Source: Oasisia sp. SBJ-2009 (taxonomy: Eukaryota; Annelida; Polychaeta; Sabellida; Siboglinidae). Taken from it: DNA of 64,000 nucleotides. The notes beneath the pieces were generated by a model. The model saw nothing but the letters and a program-made list of their open reading frames with translations, did not search any database and was not told where the DNA came from. The stretch lies in the NCBI GenBank assembly GCA_964017155.1, contig OZ024867.1, forward strand, positions 20,788,725-20,852,724, given 5' to 3'. The number at the start of each line of letters is the position of its first letter. Position 1 is the first letter of the stretch. This document shows positions 38,999 through 56,117 of this stretch, one piece after another. The translations under genes and the position numbers were made by a program.

Positions 38999-41900
38999 GT
39001 TGTAGCTGACATCATTAGAGACACATGATTGTTGTAGCTGACTTCATTAGAGACACATGATTTGTAGCTGACATCATTAGAGACATGTGATTGTTGTAGC
39101 TGACATCTTTAGAGACACGTGATTGTTGTAGCTGACTTCATTAGAGACACATGATTTGTAGCTGACATCATTAGAGACATGTGATTGTTGTAGCTGACAT
39201 CTTTAGAGACACGTGATTGTGGTAGCTGACATCATTAGAGACATGTGATTGTTGTAGCTGACTTCATTAGAGACACATGATTTGTAGCTGACATCATTAG
39301 AGACATGTGATTGTTGTAGCTGACATCTTTAGAGACACGGGATTGTTGTAGCTGACATCATTAGAGACATGTGATTGTTGTGGCTGACATTATTAGAGAC
39401 ACTTGATTGTTGTAGCTGACATCATTAGAGACACATGATTGTTGTGGCTGACATTTTTAGAGACACATGATTGTTGTAGCTGACATCATTAGAGACACAT
39501 GATTTGTAGCTGACATCATTAGAGACATGTGATTGTTGTAGCTGACATCTTTAGAGACACGTGATTGTGGTAGCTGACATCATTAGAGACATGTGATTGT
39601 TGTAGCTGACATCTTTAGAGACACGGGATTGTTGTAGCTGACATCATTAGAGACATGTGATTGTTGTGGCTGACATTATTAGAGACACTTGATTGTTGTA
39701 GTTGACATCATTAGAGACACGTGATTGTTGTGGCTGACATTTTTAGAGACACATGATTGTTGTAGCTGACATCATTAGAGACACATGATTTGTAGCTGAC
39801 ATCATTAGAGACATGTGATTGTTGTAGCTGACATCTTTAGAGACACATGATTGTTGTAGCTGACATCTTTAGAGACACATGATTGTTGTAGCTGACATCT
39901 TTAGAGACACATGATTGTTGTAGCTGATATCTTTAGAGACACATGATTGTTGTAGCTGACATCATTAGAGACATGTGATTGTTGTAGCTGACATCTTTAG
40001 AGACACATGATTGTTGTAGCTGACATCATTAAAGACACATGATTGTTGTGGCTAACATTATTAGAGACACATGATTGTTGTGGCTAACGCAATTAGAGAC
40101 ACGTGATTGTTGTGGCTGACATCATTACAGACAATTGATTGTTGTGGCTGACATCATTACAGACAATTGATTGTTGTGGCTGACATTTTTATTAGAGACA
40201 CGTGATTGTTGTGGCTGACATCATTAGAGTCACATGATTGTTGTGGCTGACATCTTTAGAGACACGTGATTGTTGTAGCTGACATCATTAGAGACACATG
40301 ATTGTTGTAGCTGACATCATTAGAGACATGTGATTGTTGTTGCTGACATCTTTAGAGACACATGATTGTTGTAGCTGACATCATTAGAGACATGTGATTG
40401 TTGTAGCTGACATCTTTAGAGACACATGATTGTTGTAGCTGACATGATTAGAGACACATGATTGTTGTAGCTGACAAAATTAAAGACACATCATTGTTGT
40501 GGCTAACATTATTAGAGACACATGATTGTTGTGGCTAACGTAATTAGAGACACATGATTGTTGTGGCTGACATTATTAGAGACACGTGACTGTTGTGGCT
40601 GACATCATTAGAGACACATGATTGTTGTGGCTGACATTTTTAGAGACACATGATTGTTGTGGCTGACATCATTAGAGACACGTGATTGTTGTGGCTGACA
40701 TTTTTAGAGACACATGATTGTTGTGGCTGACATCATTAGAGACACATGATTGTTGTGGCTGACATCATTACCGACACATGATTGTTGTGGCTAACATTAT
40801 TAGAGACACATGATTGTTGTGGCTAACGTAATTAGAAACACATGATTGTTGTGGCTGACATTATTAGAGACACATGATTGTTGTGGCTGACATCATTAGA
40901 GACACGTGATTGTTGTGGCTGACATTTTTAGAGACACATGATTGTTGTGGCTGACATCATTAGAGACACATGATTGTTGTGGCTAATATCATTAGAGACA
41001 CATGATTGTTATGGCTGACATTATTAGAGACACATGATTGTTGTGGCTGACATCATTAGAGACACATGATTGTTGTGGCTGACATCATTAGAGACACATG
41101 ATTGTTGTGGCTGACATCATTAGAGACACATGATTGTTGTGGCTGACATCATTAGAGACACATGATTGTTGTGGCTGACATTATTAGAGACACATGATTG
41201 TTGTGGCATATATCGTTAGAGACACATGATTGTTGTGGCTAACGTAATTAGAGACACATGATTGTTGTGGCTGACATTATTAGAGACATGTGATTGTTGT
41301 GGCTGACATTATTAGAGACACGTGATTGTTGTGGCTGACATTATTAGAGACACGTGATTGTTGTGGCTGACATTATTAGAGGCACATGATTGTTGTGGCT
41401 GACATCACTAAAGACCAGAGATGGAGTAAGGGTACTCGTATACTTGTACTCGAGTACGAGTACTTTTTGAGTACTCGTACTCGTACTCAAGTACGAAGCA
41501 AAGTAATCGTACTCGTACTCGAGTACATTACCAAAGTAATCGTACTCACAATTACTTCTCACGATTACTTTTTTTTCATATGAACTGTTGCAAGCAAATA
41601 TATTAGACAGATAAAAATGGCAATATTAGAAGTAATCTAATAAATGTAATAATAATCGAGGTATTCATTTTTTATTACTATTGAGGATTTAAGTTAAATA
41701 AATATTCAGTCAGATTTCCCTAATTAATACCTTCTGTTCCCACATCTCCCCATCCTCCTGCTTAGTACAAAGTACAAGTTATATTGCACATGACAGTCCC
41801 TGGGAAGCACTGCAGGTGATAAGCATCCCCTAACATCTTGCTTTGTAATTTTAGAAGCCATGCCACAGCCCCACCTGTACTGTTTGCTCTGCCAGTATGG

Positions 41901-44375
41901 TGTGAATGACTGGGCAGTTAGCTGCTAAATCCCTGTTCATTATGTTTAAGTGTAAACTGTAAACCTGTCTAAATCCCCAACTATTCTGTTTGTCCCATCT
42001 GATATAGGACATATTTAAATTGGATATTATTGTTAATATATTTTCCTCTTGATACTTCATTGACATAGTTGAACCACCACTAATTTGGCACTCATTATAA
42101 CACTTGTATGCTATTTGTTACAGTATCACTATGATACCTTTAATTTGTAGTGTCGTGATATATGGACATCTTGAGTATCAATCCAGTATTAAATGGTTCA
42201 TTCAACACATGAGAAAGTCATCTGATTATTAGTAATAATAACAACATCTGGATAGTGGATAGCAGTTAGCAGTAATCAGTTAGAACACTGGATATTGGCA
42301 CAGCAACAGAAAACAATGACACCTGATTCCATGAAGGTCTCCTTTACGGTAGAAACAGAATATTTATTAAAGTAATCGTGAAAGTAATCATGATTACATT
42401 CTAAAGTAATCGTAAAAGTAATCATCAATCTAAAGTAATCGTACTCGTACTCGAGTACATTGTAAAGTAATCGTACTCATACTCGAGTACATTTGTTTTC
42501 TGAGTACTCGTACTCATGCATGTTCAAAGTAACCGTACTCGTACTCGAGTACATTTGTAATGTACTCGAGTACGAGTACATTACATGTACCATCTCTGCT
42601 AAGGACACATGATTGTTGTGGCTAACATCATTAGAGACACATGATTGTTGTGGCTGACATCATTAGAGACACATGATTGTTGTGGCTGACATCATTAGAG
42701 ACACATGATTGTTGTGGCTGACATCATTAGAGACACATGATTGTTGTGGCTGACATCATTAAAGACACGTGATTGTTGTAGCTGACATCATTAGAGAGAC
42801 ATGACTGTTGTAGCTGACATCATTAGAGACACATGACTGTTGTAGCTGACATCATTAAAGACATGTGATTGTTGTGGCTGACATCATTAGAGACACATGA
42901 CTGTTGTAGCTGACATCATTAAAGACACATGATTGTTGTAGCTGATATCATTAGAGACACAAGACTGTTGTAGCTGGCATCATTAAAGACACATGATTGT
43001 TGTAGCTGGCATCATTAGAGACACATGATTGTTGTAGCTGGCATCATTAGAGACACATGATTGTTGTGGCTGACATCATTACCGACACATGATTGTTGTA
43101 GCTGACATCATTAGAGACACATGGTTGTTGTAGCTGACATCATTAGAGACACATGATTGTTGTGGCTGACATCATTAAAGACACATGATTGTTGTAGCTG
43201 ACATCATTAGAGACACATGATTGTTGTGGCTGACATCATTACCGACACATGATTGTTGTAGCTGACATCATTAGAGACACATGATTGTTGTAGCTGGCAT
43301 CATTAGAGACACATGATTGTTGTGGCTGACATCATTACCGACACATGATTGTTGTAGCTGACATCATTAGAGACACATGATTGTTGTGGCTGACATCATT
43401 AGAGACACATGATTGTTGTGGCTGACATAATTAAAGACACATGATTGTTGTAGCTGACATCATTAGAGACACATGATTGTTGTAGCTGACATCATTAGAG
43501 ATACATGATTGTTGTGGCTGACATAATTAAAGACACATGATTGTTGTGGCTGACATCATTAGAGACACATGATTGTTGTGGCCGACATCATTAGAGACAC
43601 ATAACTGTTGTAGCTGACATTATTAAAGACACGTGATTGCTGTAGCTGACATCATTAGAGACACATGACTGTTGTAGCTGACATCATTAAAGACACATGA
43701 ATGTTGTAGCTGATATATTTAGAGACACATGACTGTTGTAGCTGACATCATTAAAGACACATGATTGTTGTAGCTGATATAATTAGAGACACATGACTGT
43801 TTTAGCTGACATCATTTGAGACACATGATTGTTGTGGCTGGCATCATTAGAGACACATGATTGTTGTAGCTGGCATCATTTGAGACACATGACTGTTGTA
43901 GCTGACATCATTAAAGACACATGATTGTTGTAGCTGGCATCATTTGAGACACATGATTGTTGTGGCTGGCATCATTACCGACACATGGTTGTTGTAGCTG
44001 ACGTCATTAGAGACACATGATTGTTGTGGCTGACATCATTAGAGACACATGATTGTTATGGCTGACATCATTTGAGACACATCATTGTTGTGGCTGACAT
44101 CATTAGAGACACATCATTTTTGTGGCTGACATCATTAGAGACACATGATTGTTGTAGCTGACATCTTTAGAAACACATGATTGTTGTAGCTGACATCACT
44201 AAAGACACATGGTTGTTGTGGCTGATCTAATTAGAGACACGTGATTGTTGTAGCTGACATCATTAGAAACACATGATTGTTGTAGCTGACATCATTATGG
44301 ACACATGAATTTTGTAGCTGACATCACTAAAGACGCAAGGTTGTTGTAGCTAATATAATTAGAGACACATGCTTG
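38999..44375. repeat. 32-bp satellite, about 130 copies, interrupted once
   Basis: The unit contains ACATGATTGTTGTGGCTGAC and ATCATTAGAGAC, with a 29-bp variant (ATGATTTGTAGC) at several places in the left part. Variants GTAGCTGAC and GTGGCTGAC form blocks, and multi-unit patterns recur (39060-39330 repeated around 39480-39640). A hAT-like element occupies 41416-42598. Confidence 0.97.
41416..42598. mobile_element. hAT-like element inside the satellite, copy 2
   Basis: It starts CAGAGATGGAGTAAGG and ends ACATGTACCATCTCTG. The flanks CTAAAGAC (41408-41415) and CTAAGGAC (42599-42606) form an 8-bp target duplication of satellite sequence with one mismatch. Both ends carry GTACTCGAGTACGAGTAC-type subterminal motifs. 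The interior shares the block with CACTGGATATTGGCACAGCA in reverse with copy 1. No transposase recognised. Confidence 0.92.
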
Positions 44376-44629
44376 TTGTAGTTCATGGGGTATGCACAGT
44401 ATCTGTGGGGTAAACTACGAGATGTGATTGGACCCTCCAGAAAGTCAGGAAGCATTTGTATATTATTTATTGGATGTTATGCACAGAATAGATCTAAACC
44501 ATGATTACAAGTTATAGTAGAAATGTTTAAGTTAGTGCAGTTATCTCAGAAAAGCACGTGAAATGGTTGTTTATGCATAACCAGTAACTACATTCATTTA
44601 TCTTTAGCAATGCCAACTGTCACAGGCGT

Positions 44630-48165
<3,536 letters not shown>

Positions 48166-48659
48166 CTGGTCACTGTAGAAATTGATGTGTACATTTTGTA
48201 TTCCTCAAGCTTTAAACCTAAGTTTTCTACTGTCTATTACCAATACGTAGTACATTTGTCCATTGAACGCAGAGAAATAAATAGAACACCGTTTTTGTAT
48301 GGCACTGCGTCAAACTTTGGAAACTTCAATTGGAAGGGTAATTTTGGCCATTTGTGGCACTTTACGGCCAATTTCTGCCAATTTACCAATTAACAATGCT
48401 GTCAAATTTCACAATGTCCTAAAAGCACGTAGCGGTGGCAATATAGGACGAAAATCTCATTAGACTGACTTAATAATTGACGGTGTGAGAGACAAAAGAA
48501 TTGATTTTAGTCAATTGGACATTTTTGAGACTTTGGCCCATTTGCTTAGCATATAAGCTTAATTTATTACGTACATGTTGTATATTCATGTTTTACCAAG
48601 TTTGTGCGGAACTATGTTTTGGATATTATGGTACTTTATAAATAATTTAATAATAGTTA

Positions 48660-49562
48660 TTACAATGTGCAGCGAAGTGACAAAGCATGTATGGTATAAA
48701 TACTACGGGCTGTTCGTGAGGATGTATCTAACATCTCAGCAAATTTATTTGTCGCAAATTAACACGAGGCAAACAAGTTTTGAGGCATGTTTAGATAGCA
48801 AGCGTAAACCACGTGACTGCTGTTCGCCATACTCCGTGACAATAATTTAAACAAACGTAATAGTGTATTGTGTTGTACATGTTAAGCAACTCTTCACAGT
48901 AATCATTACAGGAGGGCTAACGAATAGCTCATGGCATTTATACCAAAAATACGTTGTAGTTTCGCTGCACATTGATGATGCGTATGCGCAGAAATGTCAA
49001 AAATGTGTCATTCTAAGAGTGAAGGGTTCTGGGCAAACTTCCGTTTTTTATTCCAGCATATGCCACTGGAACAAACTGCCTACTAAAATAAGGCAATGTC
49101 AGGTTAAAAACAGTTTTAGAAAAAAGGTAACGACCCTATTACACAGCAAATTGATGGCTGACGAATTATCACCTTAAAGTGGCATTTTAAATACTTTTTT
49201 GTTAATTTGATCTTACTACGTACTATTTTATATACTTTTTTGTTAATTTAATGTTACTACGTACTGTCATGTTATTATATTTTAATAGAACCACCTTTTA
49301 TGTTAGCACATTGTCTTATTGATGACATTTGTGTACCGGTCTTATTGTATTACTGTGTTTATTTATTTATGTATTTATTTAATATTTTCTTAAATTCATT
49401 CTTAGTATTTTTTGGAGGACCACATTGGAAACAAGTGTGCTATTGTGTGCTTTAATGTGTCTATCCTCGGTAAATATTATATTTATATTGCATTATAATG
49501 TTTTACCAAATAAACTCACTCACTCACAATCGGAACGTCTATAACGACCGGACAAATGTAAG
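48660..49562. mobile_element. Family E MITE with a 5'-truncated LINE inserted
   Basis: 48660-48997 and 49527-49562 match the element at 35717-36152. Inside, 48998-49526 is a LINE end. It carries ORF2 C-terminus phrases (SSICHWNKLPTKIRQCQVKN, then FRKKVTTLLHSKL and a stop at 49177), then a 3' UTR ending ACTCACTCACTCACA. Confidence 0.75.
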
Positions 49563-49571
49563 CGACGTGAC

Positions 49572-52118
49572 TTACGCAGCGTGTGGCGTCGCAGCAGAAG
49601 TAGTTGCGTAAATAGTTTGAGCCACCATGATCACAATAGCTATAATGGACAGAATTCCCACGCCAACTAAGGCAATAACCGGAGTCGTCCAAACCTTCTT
49701 GGCAGCCACAGTAGCATTACCCGCACTTGTTTCAACCGTTTCAATCGTTTCAACTTCGCACTGCGCGCCTGTGAAATGTGGATTACACAGGCACCTTGCT
49801 GTATTCTTCGTAGACTTGTACGTACAGGACCCGCCGTTCTTGCATGTGTTTCTTAGCTGACACTTCTCTCCACAGTGTGTTATGGGACAGACACAGCGAC
49901 TGCGCTTAGTCGCCTCTAAGTATTCGCAGATGCCGTTATTAAGGCAAGGGTTTTTGCAAGGTGGAGCTTTCTGCTTCCTAAACAGCATAGCACAGCTCGC
50001 CAGCGAATTCGTTCCCGTAAGCGCCCTCATATACATAGCGTTCTCCGATATGGTAGGTTTTGAGTAATATTTTCCCGTGAGGTAGGGGAAGTAGGGGCAT
50101 GTCCGCACACTTAAGGTGAAACACGCTATAGATAATGCATTGTGTGTGCTAAGAGGGTGATATTTAGCATTCAGAATCAGCAATCATATTACTTTGTTGT
50201 TAGTTAGTTAAGAAATCGCATATCCCATCAGATATTTAAATATTTGGTCAAATGTAGAGGCATACATTTGTGCGGACATGCCCCAAGGTACGGGGCATAA
50301 CCGCACACTGTGAACGGTTATACCCCAGGATTGGCGAAGCAACAGCTAGTCTCACAGAGCTGACGATTAACTACAGTAATAATATGTATTGGTATGCGTA
50401 CACTACTGACACGTGCATTACTAAAAAAAAACAGAGAACACAAATCAACGGTTTCAAGTTTTCATGTATACGTAAAATTTAAAAAATACAGTGGCTTTGA
50501 ATCGTAGTCCACGTTTATTCCTCCTTGAGAGTCAAAGCAAACAACAGCATGAATTTGTAACGGGGAAAGTCAAACTTTGCAACCCATCTTGTCTGAAGCC
50601 TTCTAGCTAAAATGACATAATAATATTATAGTCTCGTAAAGCGCAAAGTCAAACTAAAAACTCAGTTTGTCGGCTGTGCGAGCATGGCTTTGTATGGACT
50701 AACGTATACGGGCAGTGTTCTATATAATAGATTATACATCATTTGTCATCTTGGTTATTTTATTCTATTAGCAATGATCAATTAAGCTTTATTTCTTTAA
50801 CGGACCTAATGATACCAAACATGGAAAATGTGAAATCAGCACGATATAGCCTATTAAACATTGACGAAGCGATGACTGATATAATAAGTTTGATAATATT
50901 AAATAATTATATAATAATCATCATATACTATCTCATATCAAAGTTTCCTATAATATTTGTTGTAAGCAGCTGAAGTATCTAAATATGTATCTAAGTAGAC
51001 TACATAATATTATAAGCACCGATGCACGAAATACGTCTGCACAATACAGCGGGTGAGGCATGACCGCACAGGCCTGTGCGAACATGCCCCAAGCATCCAA
51101 CACGTGAATAATTCCGAATTGCGCGAAAATGCTACTTATGAAAGTATCCTTTATTTCACACATCATAAAACATTAAAATGCAATTTGGAATTATGAAAGA
51201 AAATGTATATGCACGTCTTACAGTTAAAGTAATACACATAACAGCATATGAGTAAAATTACATCAGTGTTTACGAAAATAACATTTTATGTCATAACTTT
51301 GTAATTATTCACTTCTATCAAAAAGTATGTGCAAGTGGATGATTTGGGGGTTAGACGATGCCGCTTAGCATGATTCCACTAATCAGATGTTAGGCGATGC
51401 GCAAATAATAGGGTGTGCGGACATGCCTCAGTATGCGGATATGCCCCTACTTCCCCTACACGTCGGTGCATTGTGTAGAAGCTAAGCGAAACCACCATCC
51501 ACCTTGAAACTTAGGAAAGCATAACACGTTAGAGTCTGGAATGGATTTCTGTTTAGAACTTTCAAATTTAAATATGGCTCATAACACCTGCGCTTGAGTT
51601 TCTTGTTCACTTTTCCGAACACAATCTTGTAGTCAAGATATTCGCGCCTTATCTTGAAACCTCTAGAAGTGAAGCCACAACTTGTCCCATTCAATGCTTG
51701 AACTTCTATCCGGAGCGCATAGAAGTATTCTCCTGAAAGTCAAGTGTCATCTGGTGTACAATTTCGTTGCCCAGCCACAATTCCGTGTCGCCGCCATGTT
51801 GTCCAAAACCTTTTTTTTATTCCTCCCATGTTCGGGAAGTGAAATTTACAGTACCGTCATGTCTGCGCATATATACACTGTCCACCCGCCGCTTTGCGTT
51901 GTTTGGTCACAAGATACCTGCGCTTTTGATAGCGTTACCGTGCCCAGGTATACGGTATGAGGCCCATCCTTTGCCTTGGACACTCGATAGCATTGCAAAT
52001 CGAGACAGTCTTTAGGTTTGCAGTGTAGACCCTGAACGAAATTCGAGAAAAGCACTGCGACCAGCAACAACACGTGAATATTAGTACGACACGGATATAA
52101 AGTCGCTGTTAAAACCAT
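49572..52118 (-). pseudogene. Fibrinogen-related domain, two EGF-like domains, membrane helix; broken
   Basis: From ATG 52118 the frame gives a leader (IHVLLLVAVLFSNFVQG), then CLDLQCYRVSKAKDG and SGGWTV, the start of a fibrinogen-related domain. The domain continues in other frames (DGTVNFTSRTWEE, KKGFG, ELWLGNEIVHQMT; YALRIEVQALNG; FKIRREYLDYKIVFG; FQGGWWFRLASTQC). Breaks: a frameshift at about 51870, a TAA at 51817-51819 next to an A8 run, a shift at about 51740, another near 51505, and a 1.37-kb DNA element at 50085-51456. Beyond it follow the end of the domain, two EGF-like modules (CKNPCLNNGICEYL, CKNGGSCTYKSTKN) and a helix (VIALVGVGILSIIAIVIMVA). Intact relatives act as lectin-like receptors; this copy cannot make one. 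Confidence 0.75.
50085..51456. mobile_element. TA-flanked DNA element, family B, copy 2
   Basis: TA on each side; ends GGGGAAGTAGGGGCATGTCC and GGATATGCCCCTACTTCCCC. Removing it and one TA joins the two halves of the fibrinogen-related domain in frame (FRLASTQCTDVYLTGKYY). It is nearly collinear with 21323-22670. Confidence 0.92.
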
Positions 52119-52149
52119 TGACTTCCGCTATATAATGAATTATTTAATA

Positions 52150-53140
52150 TCATGATCAAATTCGCATTCACAAACAGGCGACGACGGTTGCCATGCGTTC
52201 GCCATGTTACGTTCTCCATAATGCTCCGCGGCAAAACCCGCTTCCTGTAGTTTATTTATAAGACGTAGGGTTGTTTTTCTGGCGGATCAAAAGTGTAGGA
52301 AAGTCATGTTGTAGTCCATATTGTTACGCGACAAGAAAAATGAGTTGTATATTTTCGCAAGTAACCACATGTGTGATACATGCTATAACATTATGAATGC
52401 TTGGTCGCGTTGAATGTATACATAACTTGAACTACTTAGATATAATAACTATGTGTGACCTGATCATTCTGATTAGATGGCGCTAGGTGGCGCCACATAC
52501 ATTCGTGGTGTTAGCGTAATGTTTATTTTTTTTCCTTGTCGTTAATATAACAGGCGATTACCATTTATTTTTTATATATTTCATCCTAAGATGATGTCAT
52601 GCGTTTTATGTGGTTCATATACTAAATAGTACAAAATGTGTGAGGCGCGAGATTGTAATCGTGACGCGGCAGAACCCCTGGGATGTGGACCGTCAGCCCC
52701 AAAGTGTTTTTTGCGAAGTGTGTTTTTGTTAAGTGTGTTCTACTGTTTTTTCCGGGCCGTTCTCCGATTAACACTCCTCCTCTATCTAGAGATAGGTTGT
52801 GGCTTACCTGACAGATCAAGGCCATCTTACTGAGTACCGGTTGTTGTTTTAGGGTTTTTAGTTATTCGTTTGGTATCGGTTAATTATTGTGACTATTGAT
52901 TGTGAATGTGTGCTTGTAGTTAACCATTGCTGTTCCTAAATCTTTTTTGTCCTGATGCTTGCGCTAAAACTTTGTTTATAGTATAACTATTCAGTAATAA
53001 TTATCGCTGAGGCCATCATTTGTTAACACACGTGGTAGATATGTCTTATATTAATAACGGTTGGAGTTTAAGATAATTCAAAGATGAACTAAAAAAGAAA
53101 TAAACAGCTTGCGCGTCAAAAGCGCGATTACGTTCCGGCC
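52150..53140. other. Flank without a recognised gene
   Basis: A region of moderate GC. The last part (about 53020-53140: TAACACACGTGGTAGATATG, GATGAACTAAAAAAG and so on) recurs in reverse at about 59605-59735. No exon recognised. Confidence 0.4.
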
Positions 53141-53149
53141 GTTAAAAAA

Positions 53150-53213
53150 TTATGAGCATTGCGGCCTTGGGCACAAGTTACCAACACTCTTTTCCAAATA
53201 TTGAACTATAACA

Positions 53214-53288
<75 letters not shown>

Positions 53289-53384
53289 ATATATATATAT
53301 ATTATAGTGCAATTTTTGGAAAAGAGTGTTGGTAACCTTGTGCACAAGTTACCAACACTCTTTTCCAAATATTGAACTATAACA

Positions 53385-53460
<76 letters not shown>

Positions 53461-53505
53461 TATTATAGTTCAATTTTTGGAAAAGAGTGTTGGTAACCTT
53501 TGCGC

Positions 53506-53559
<54 letters not shown>

Positions 53560-53627
53560 TTCAATCTTTGGAAAAGAGTGTTTGTAACTTGTGCGCAAGG
53601 CCGCAATGTTCATAATTTGTGTTCGTG

Positions 53628-53689
<62 letters not shown>

Positions 53690-53741
53690 GTGGGCCTTAT
53701 ACCAAATACGTCAGCCCTATCGAAAGGCATCGTGTGACCAA

Positions 53742-53813
<72 letters not shown>

Positions 53814-53870
53814 GTGGGCATAATACCAAATATATGTCAGCCCTACCGAAAAGTATGTTGTGACTAAACA
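53150..53870. repeat. TA tracts bounded by palindromic arms
   Basis: GTTACCAACACTCTTTTCCA and its complement GGAAAAGAGTGTTGGTAAC bracket TA runs at 53217-53300, 53393-53465 and 53507-53555. At 53320-53370 two arms abut to form a hairpin with a stem of about 20 bp. A second pair of units at 53690 and 53811 carries AAGGGTGGGC...ATACCAAATA...GTCAGCCCTA after TA runs. Confidence 0.9.
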
Positions 53871-53899
53871 GCGCACGGGGGCGGGTGTATAGTGATAAT

Positions 53900-55510
53900 G
53901 CGCAGATTTGGCGAGAAAAATTACATTTCAATATATTTGAAATAATTTGCTTCCATATGAAAGTATTTATGTTGAACTTCTAGGAACAATCGTTCTTCTC
54001 GTCTTATCTATCTTTGTTTTATTGCACCAACCTGTCCAACCATGATGAATTTTCGTCTTTTTTTCAATATATCGTATGCTATCCGCCACCTTGTCGTAAT
54101 GAATATGCCTGGATATATTTTAAAAATATAGTTACTGAATGAAAAATGCGCGCAGTGCAAGCTGATATCATGGTTATGAAGTATGTAGAACTGATACAGG
54201 TTAAGATTATTTTAAATATGAGATTTCTTTTTTGGCAAAATGTGAACTTGTTTTGAAGATGCAGAAAAACGTGTAGTTTCAAAGGTTGTCCGTTTTCAAA
54301 AAGCCACAATTATTTAATCAAGTAGGCCACGTAAATGGTTTTGATATGATCTCATGCATTGATATCTTGTCTTCAATCGAGTCAAAATAGTCATCGTCTC
54401 GACAAACTATGTGGTAGCTGGCGTAGCTTTCCCCAAAGGATGTCCGTAACGTAGGGTACAAACATTTCTGATTTGTTTATGCGTAATATAGATACGTTTT
54501 ACATATGTAATATAATGAAAACTTAATGGATTTTGGGGCTAGTTAAATACATAATACCTTGGTATGATTGTTATTAAAATGGTTCGGACATTTGTGTTAA
54601 ATACATGCGTAATGAATTAAATTAAGCAACAAAATCGTGATAGTGTGTTCATTCAATCCTCGACAATGGTACAATGTACAATATATTATATCATTTAACA
54701 TTTATTTTGACATCTGGAGCAGTTATGGAAACATCAACAACTGAAATGTCTTTGGTGAAGTAGCGTAAATATCATAATAATTTAAAGTGTACACTGCAGC
54801 ATGCGGATAATGTAGAATACATACGAATATAATAATTTCTTATCATTGATCTATTGACATATACTGTTAAATATAAGATTTCCTGAACACATACTCAACA
54901 TGTTACAAAGTATTGCAGCACACATGTAACGTTTCATAGCACAATTATACGTATTCATGTTTCAGCAATCACATTTGCTGATACCGTTGAATACAAAATA
55001 ACGTTGTGCATTCTGGCAGCATTTTAACATTATACAGGGATACAACTGTCGTGTTGTTACAAGACCACACTGTTGTCGTATATGACAGAAGACATAGCAG
55101 TGGTCTGGATATTCGTTGTTTCGCAAAATTTGTTTAGTTAGCTTGGTTAACGTTGAATACAAATCACAGTCCCTCATCTCCCATCGTACGGACCATTACC
55201 ACATTACCTTGCGCGGTTTCGAAGTACTGCCTTGACGCAGATATATCGAACCTGGCCTTCTACAATTGACAACAGATTCACGATTGAGCTGTTCCTATAC
55301 TGACTTGCTTGTTCCAACCAACGATGACCTTTATGATGCAACACTGCGCCATTTCATCTGACAGCACCGCAAGGCTTTTGTGTTTCAAGTACACCCCCAC
55401 ACAGAGTCTTTATTGTCAACATTGCACATAATGAATATCTATCAGATAAACAAATATATGTGCTGCATATTTATGTTCAAGCATAATAAGGCTATGTTGC
55501 CTATCTTATT
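53900..55510. other. AT-rich region without a recognised gene
   Basis: I see no conserved protein segment. A 71-codon Cys-rich minus ORF (55177-54962) is present but has no supporting splice signals or recognised domain. Confidence 0.4.
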
Positions 55511-55519
55511 TAATGACGT

Positions 55520-56117
55520 ATAAACTTTGTATTGTCACCCATGACGCATAAATATAGCACAAGGCAGACATTCGCATATAAAATACCGTTCTGCAGAACA
55601 AAGTGCAGACAATTATCTTTGGCTTATGTCGGACCAAAAATATGGAACACCCTTATCTTAGACAACTGTCTACAATATTCTGCCACTTTACAGATCTTTA
55701 AAAATGTGTTAAATATCTGCTTCTGAGAAGTCAGTAATATGTTGTTTCTGTTCTGAATGTACTGTTATTGTACGTTGCTTTTCTATAATTATATTAAACA
55801 TTTATTTAAACACAATTGTACTTGTTACACACGTGCATCGATGTATTTAATTTTGTGGTACAATTGTAATTCACTGTTTCACTATTTTAATTAACTAGTT
55901 GCACTATTATGATGTTGCTGTATAGGGTTTCGTTTTTATTTTCAGAAATTATAATTGTTTCGTAATTGTTGAAATACATGAATAAGGAAAATAAGCACTG
56001 TTGCTTAATTCCAATTGTTACATTGCATAATCTACTTAGACATGTAATTATTACTTTACTGTTGCTGATTAATATATGTACATGATATTATGTAACAATA
56101 AAGCTATTATTATTATT
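55520..56117 (+). mobile_element. LINE ORF2 C-terminus and 3' UTR
   Basis: The ORF ending at 55726 reads KYSTRQTFAYKIPFCRTKCR, then LAYVGPKIWNTL and a final LQIFKNVLNICF. This YNTR...F..P..RT...Q.S....GPK.WN.L order is the standard end of CR1/L2-type ORF2. The tail is AATAAAGCTATTATTATTATTG. Confidence 0.75.

Noticed and set aside
38999..44375. CRISPR-like regular repeats of 32 bp.
   Set aside because: There are no unique spacers; the whole unit repeats head to tail. The genome is animal and no cas genes exist.
51482..52118. Reading the fibrinogen-related region as an intact multi-exon gene.
   Set aside because: The breaks have no GT..AG boundaries, one is an in-frame stop, and a DNA element sits inside the domain.
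52636..52833. 65-codon plus ORF starting MCEARDCNRDAAEPLGCGPS.
   Set aside because: No domain, no neighbouring exons, and composition is like its flanks.
54962..55177. 71-codon Cys-rich minus ORF that might be a small secreted peptide.
   Set aside because: It lacks a signal peptide, its upstream frame is closed, and no splice site joins it to another exon. Left as unproven.
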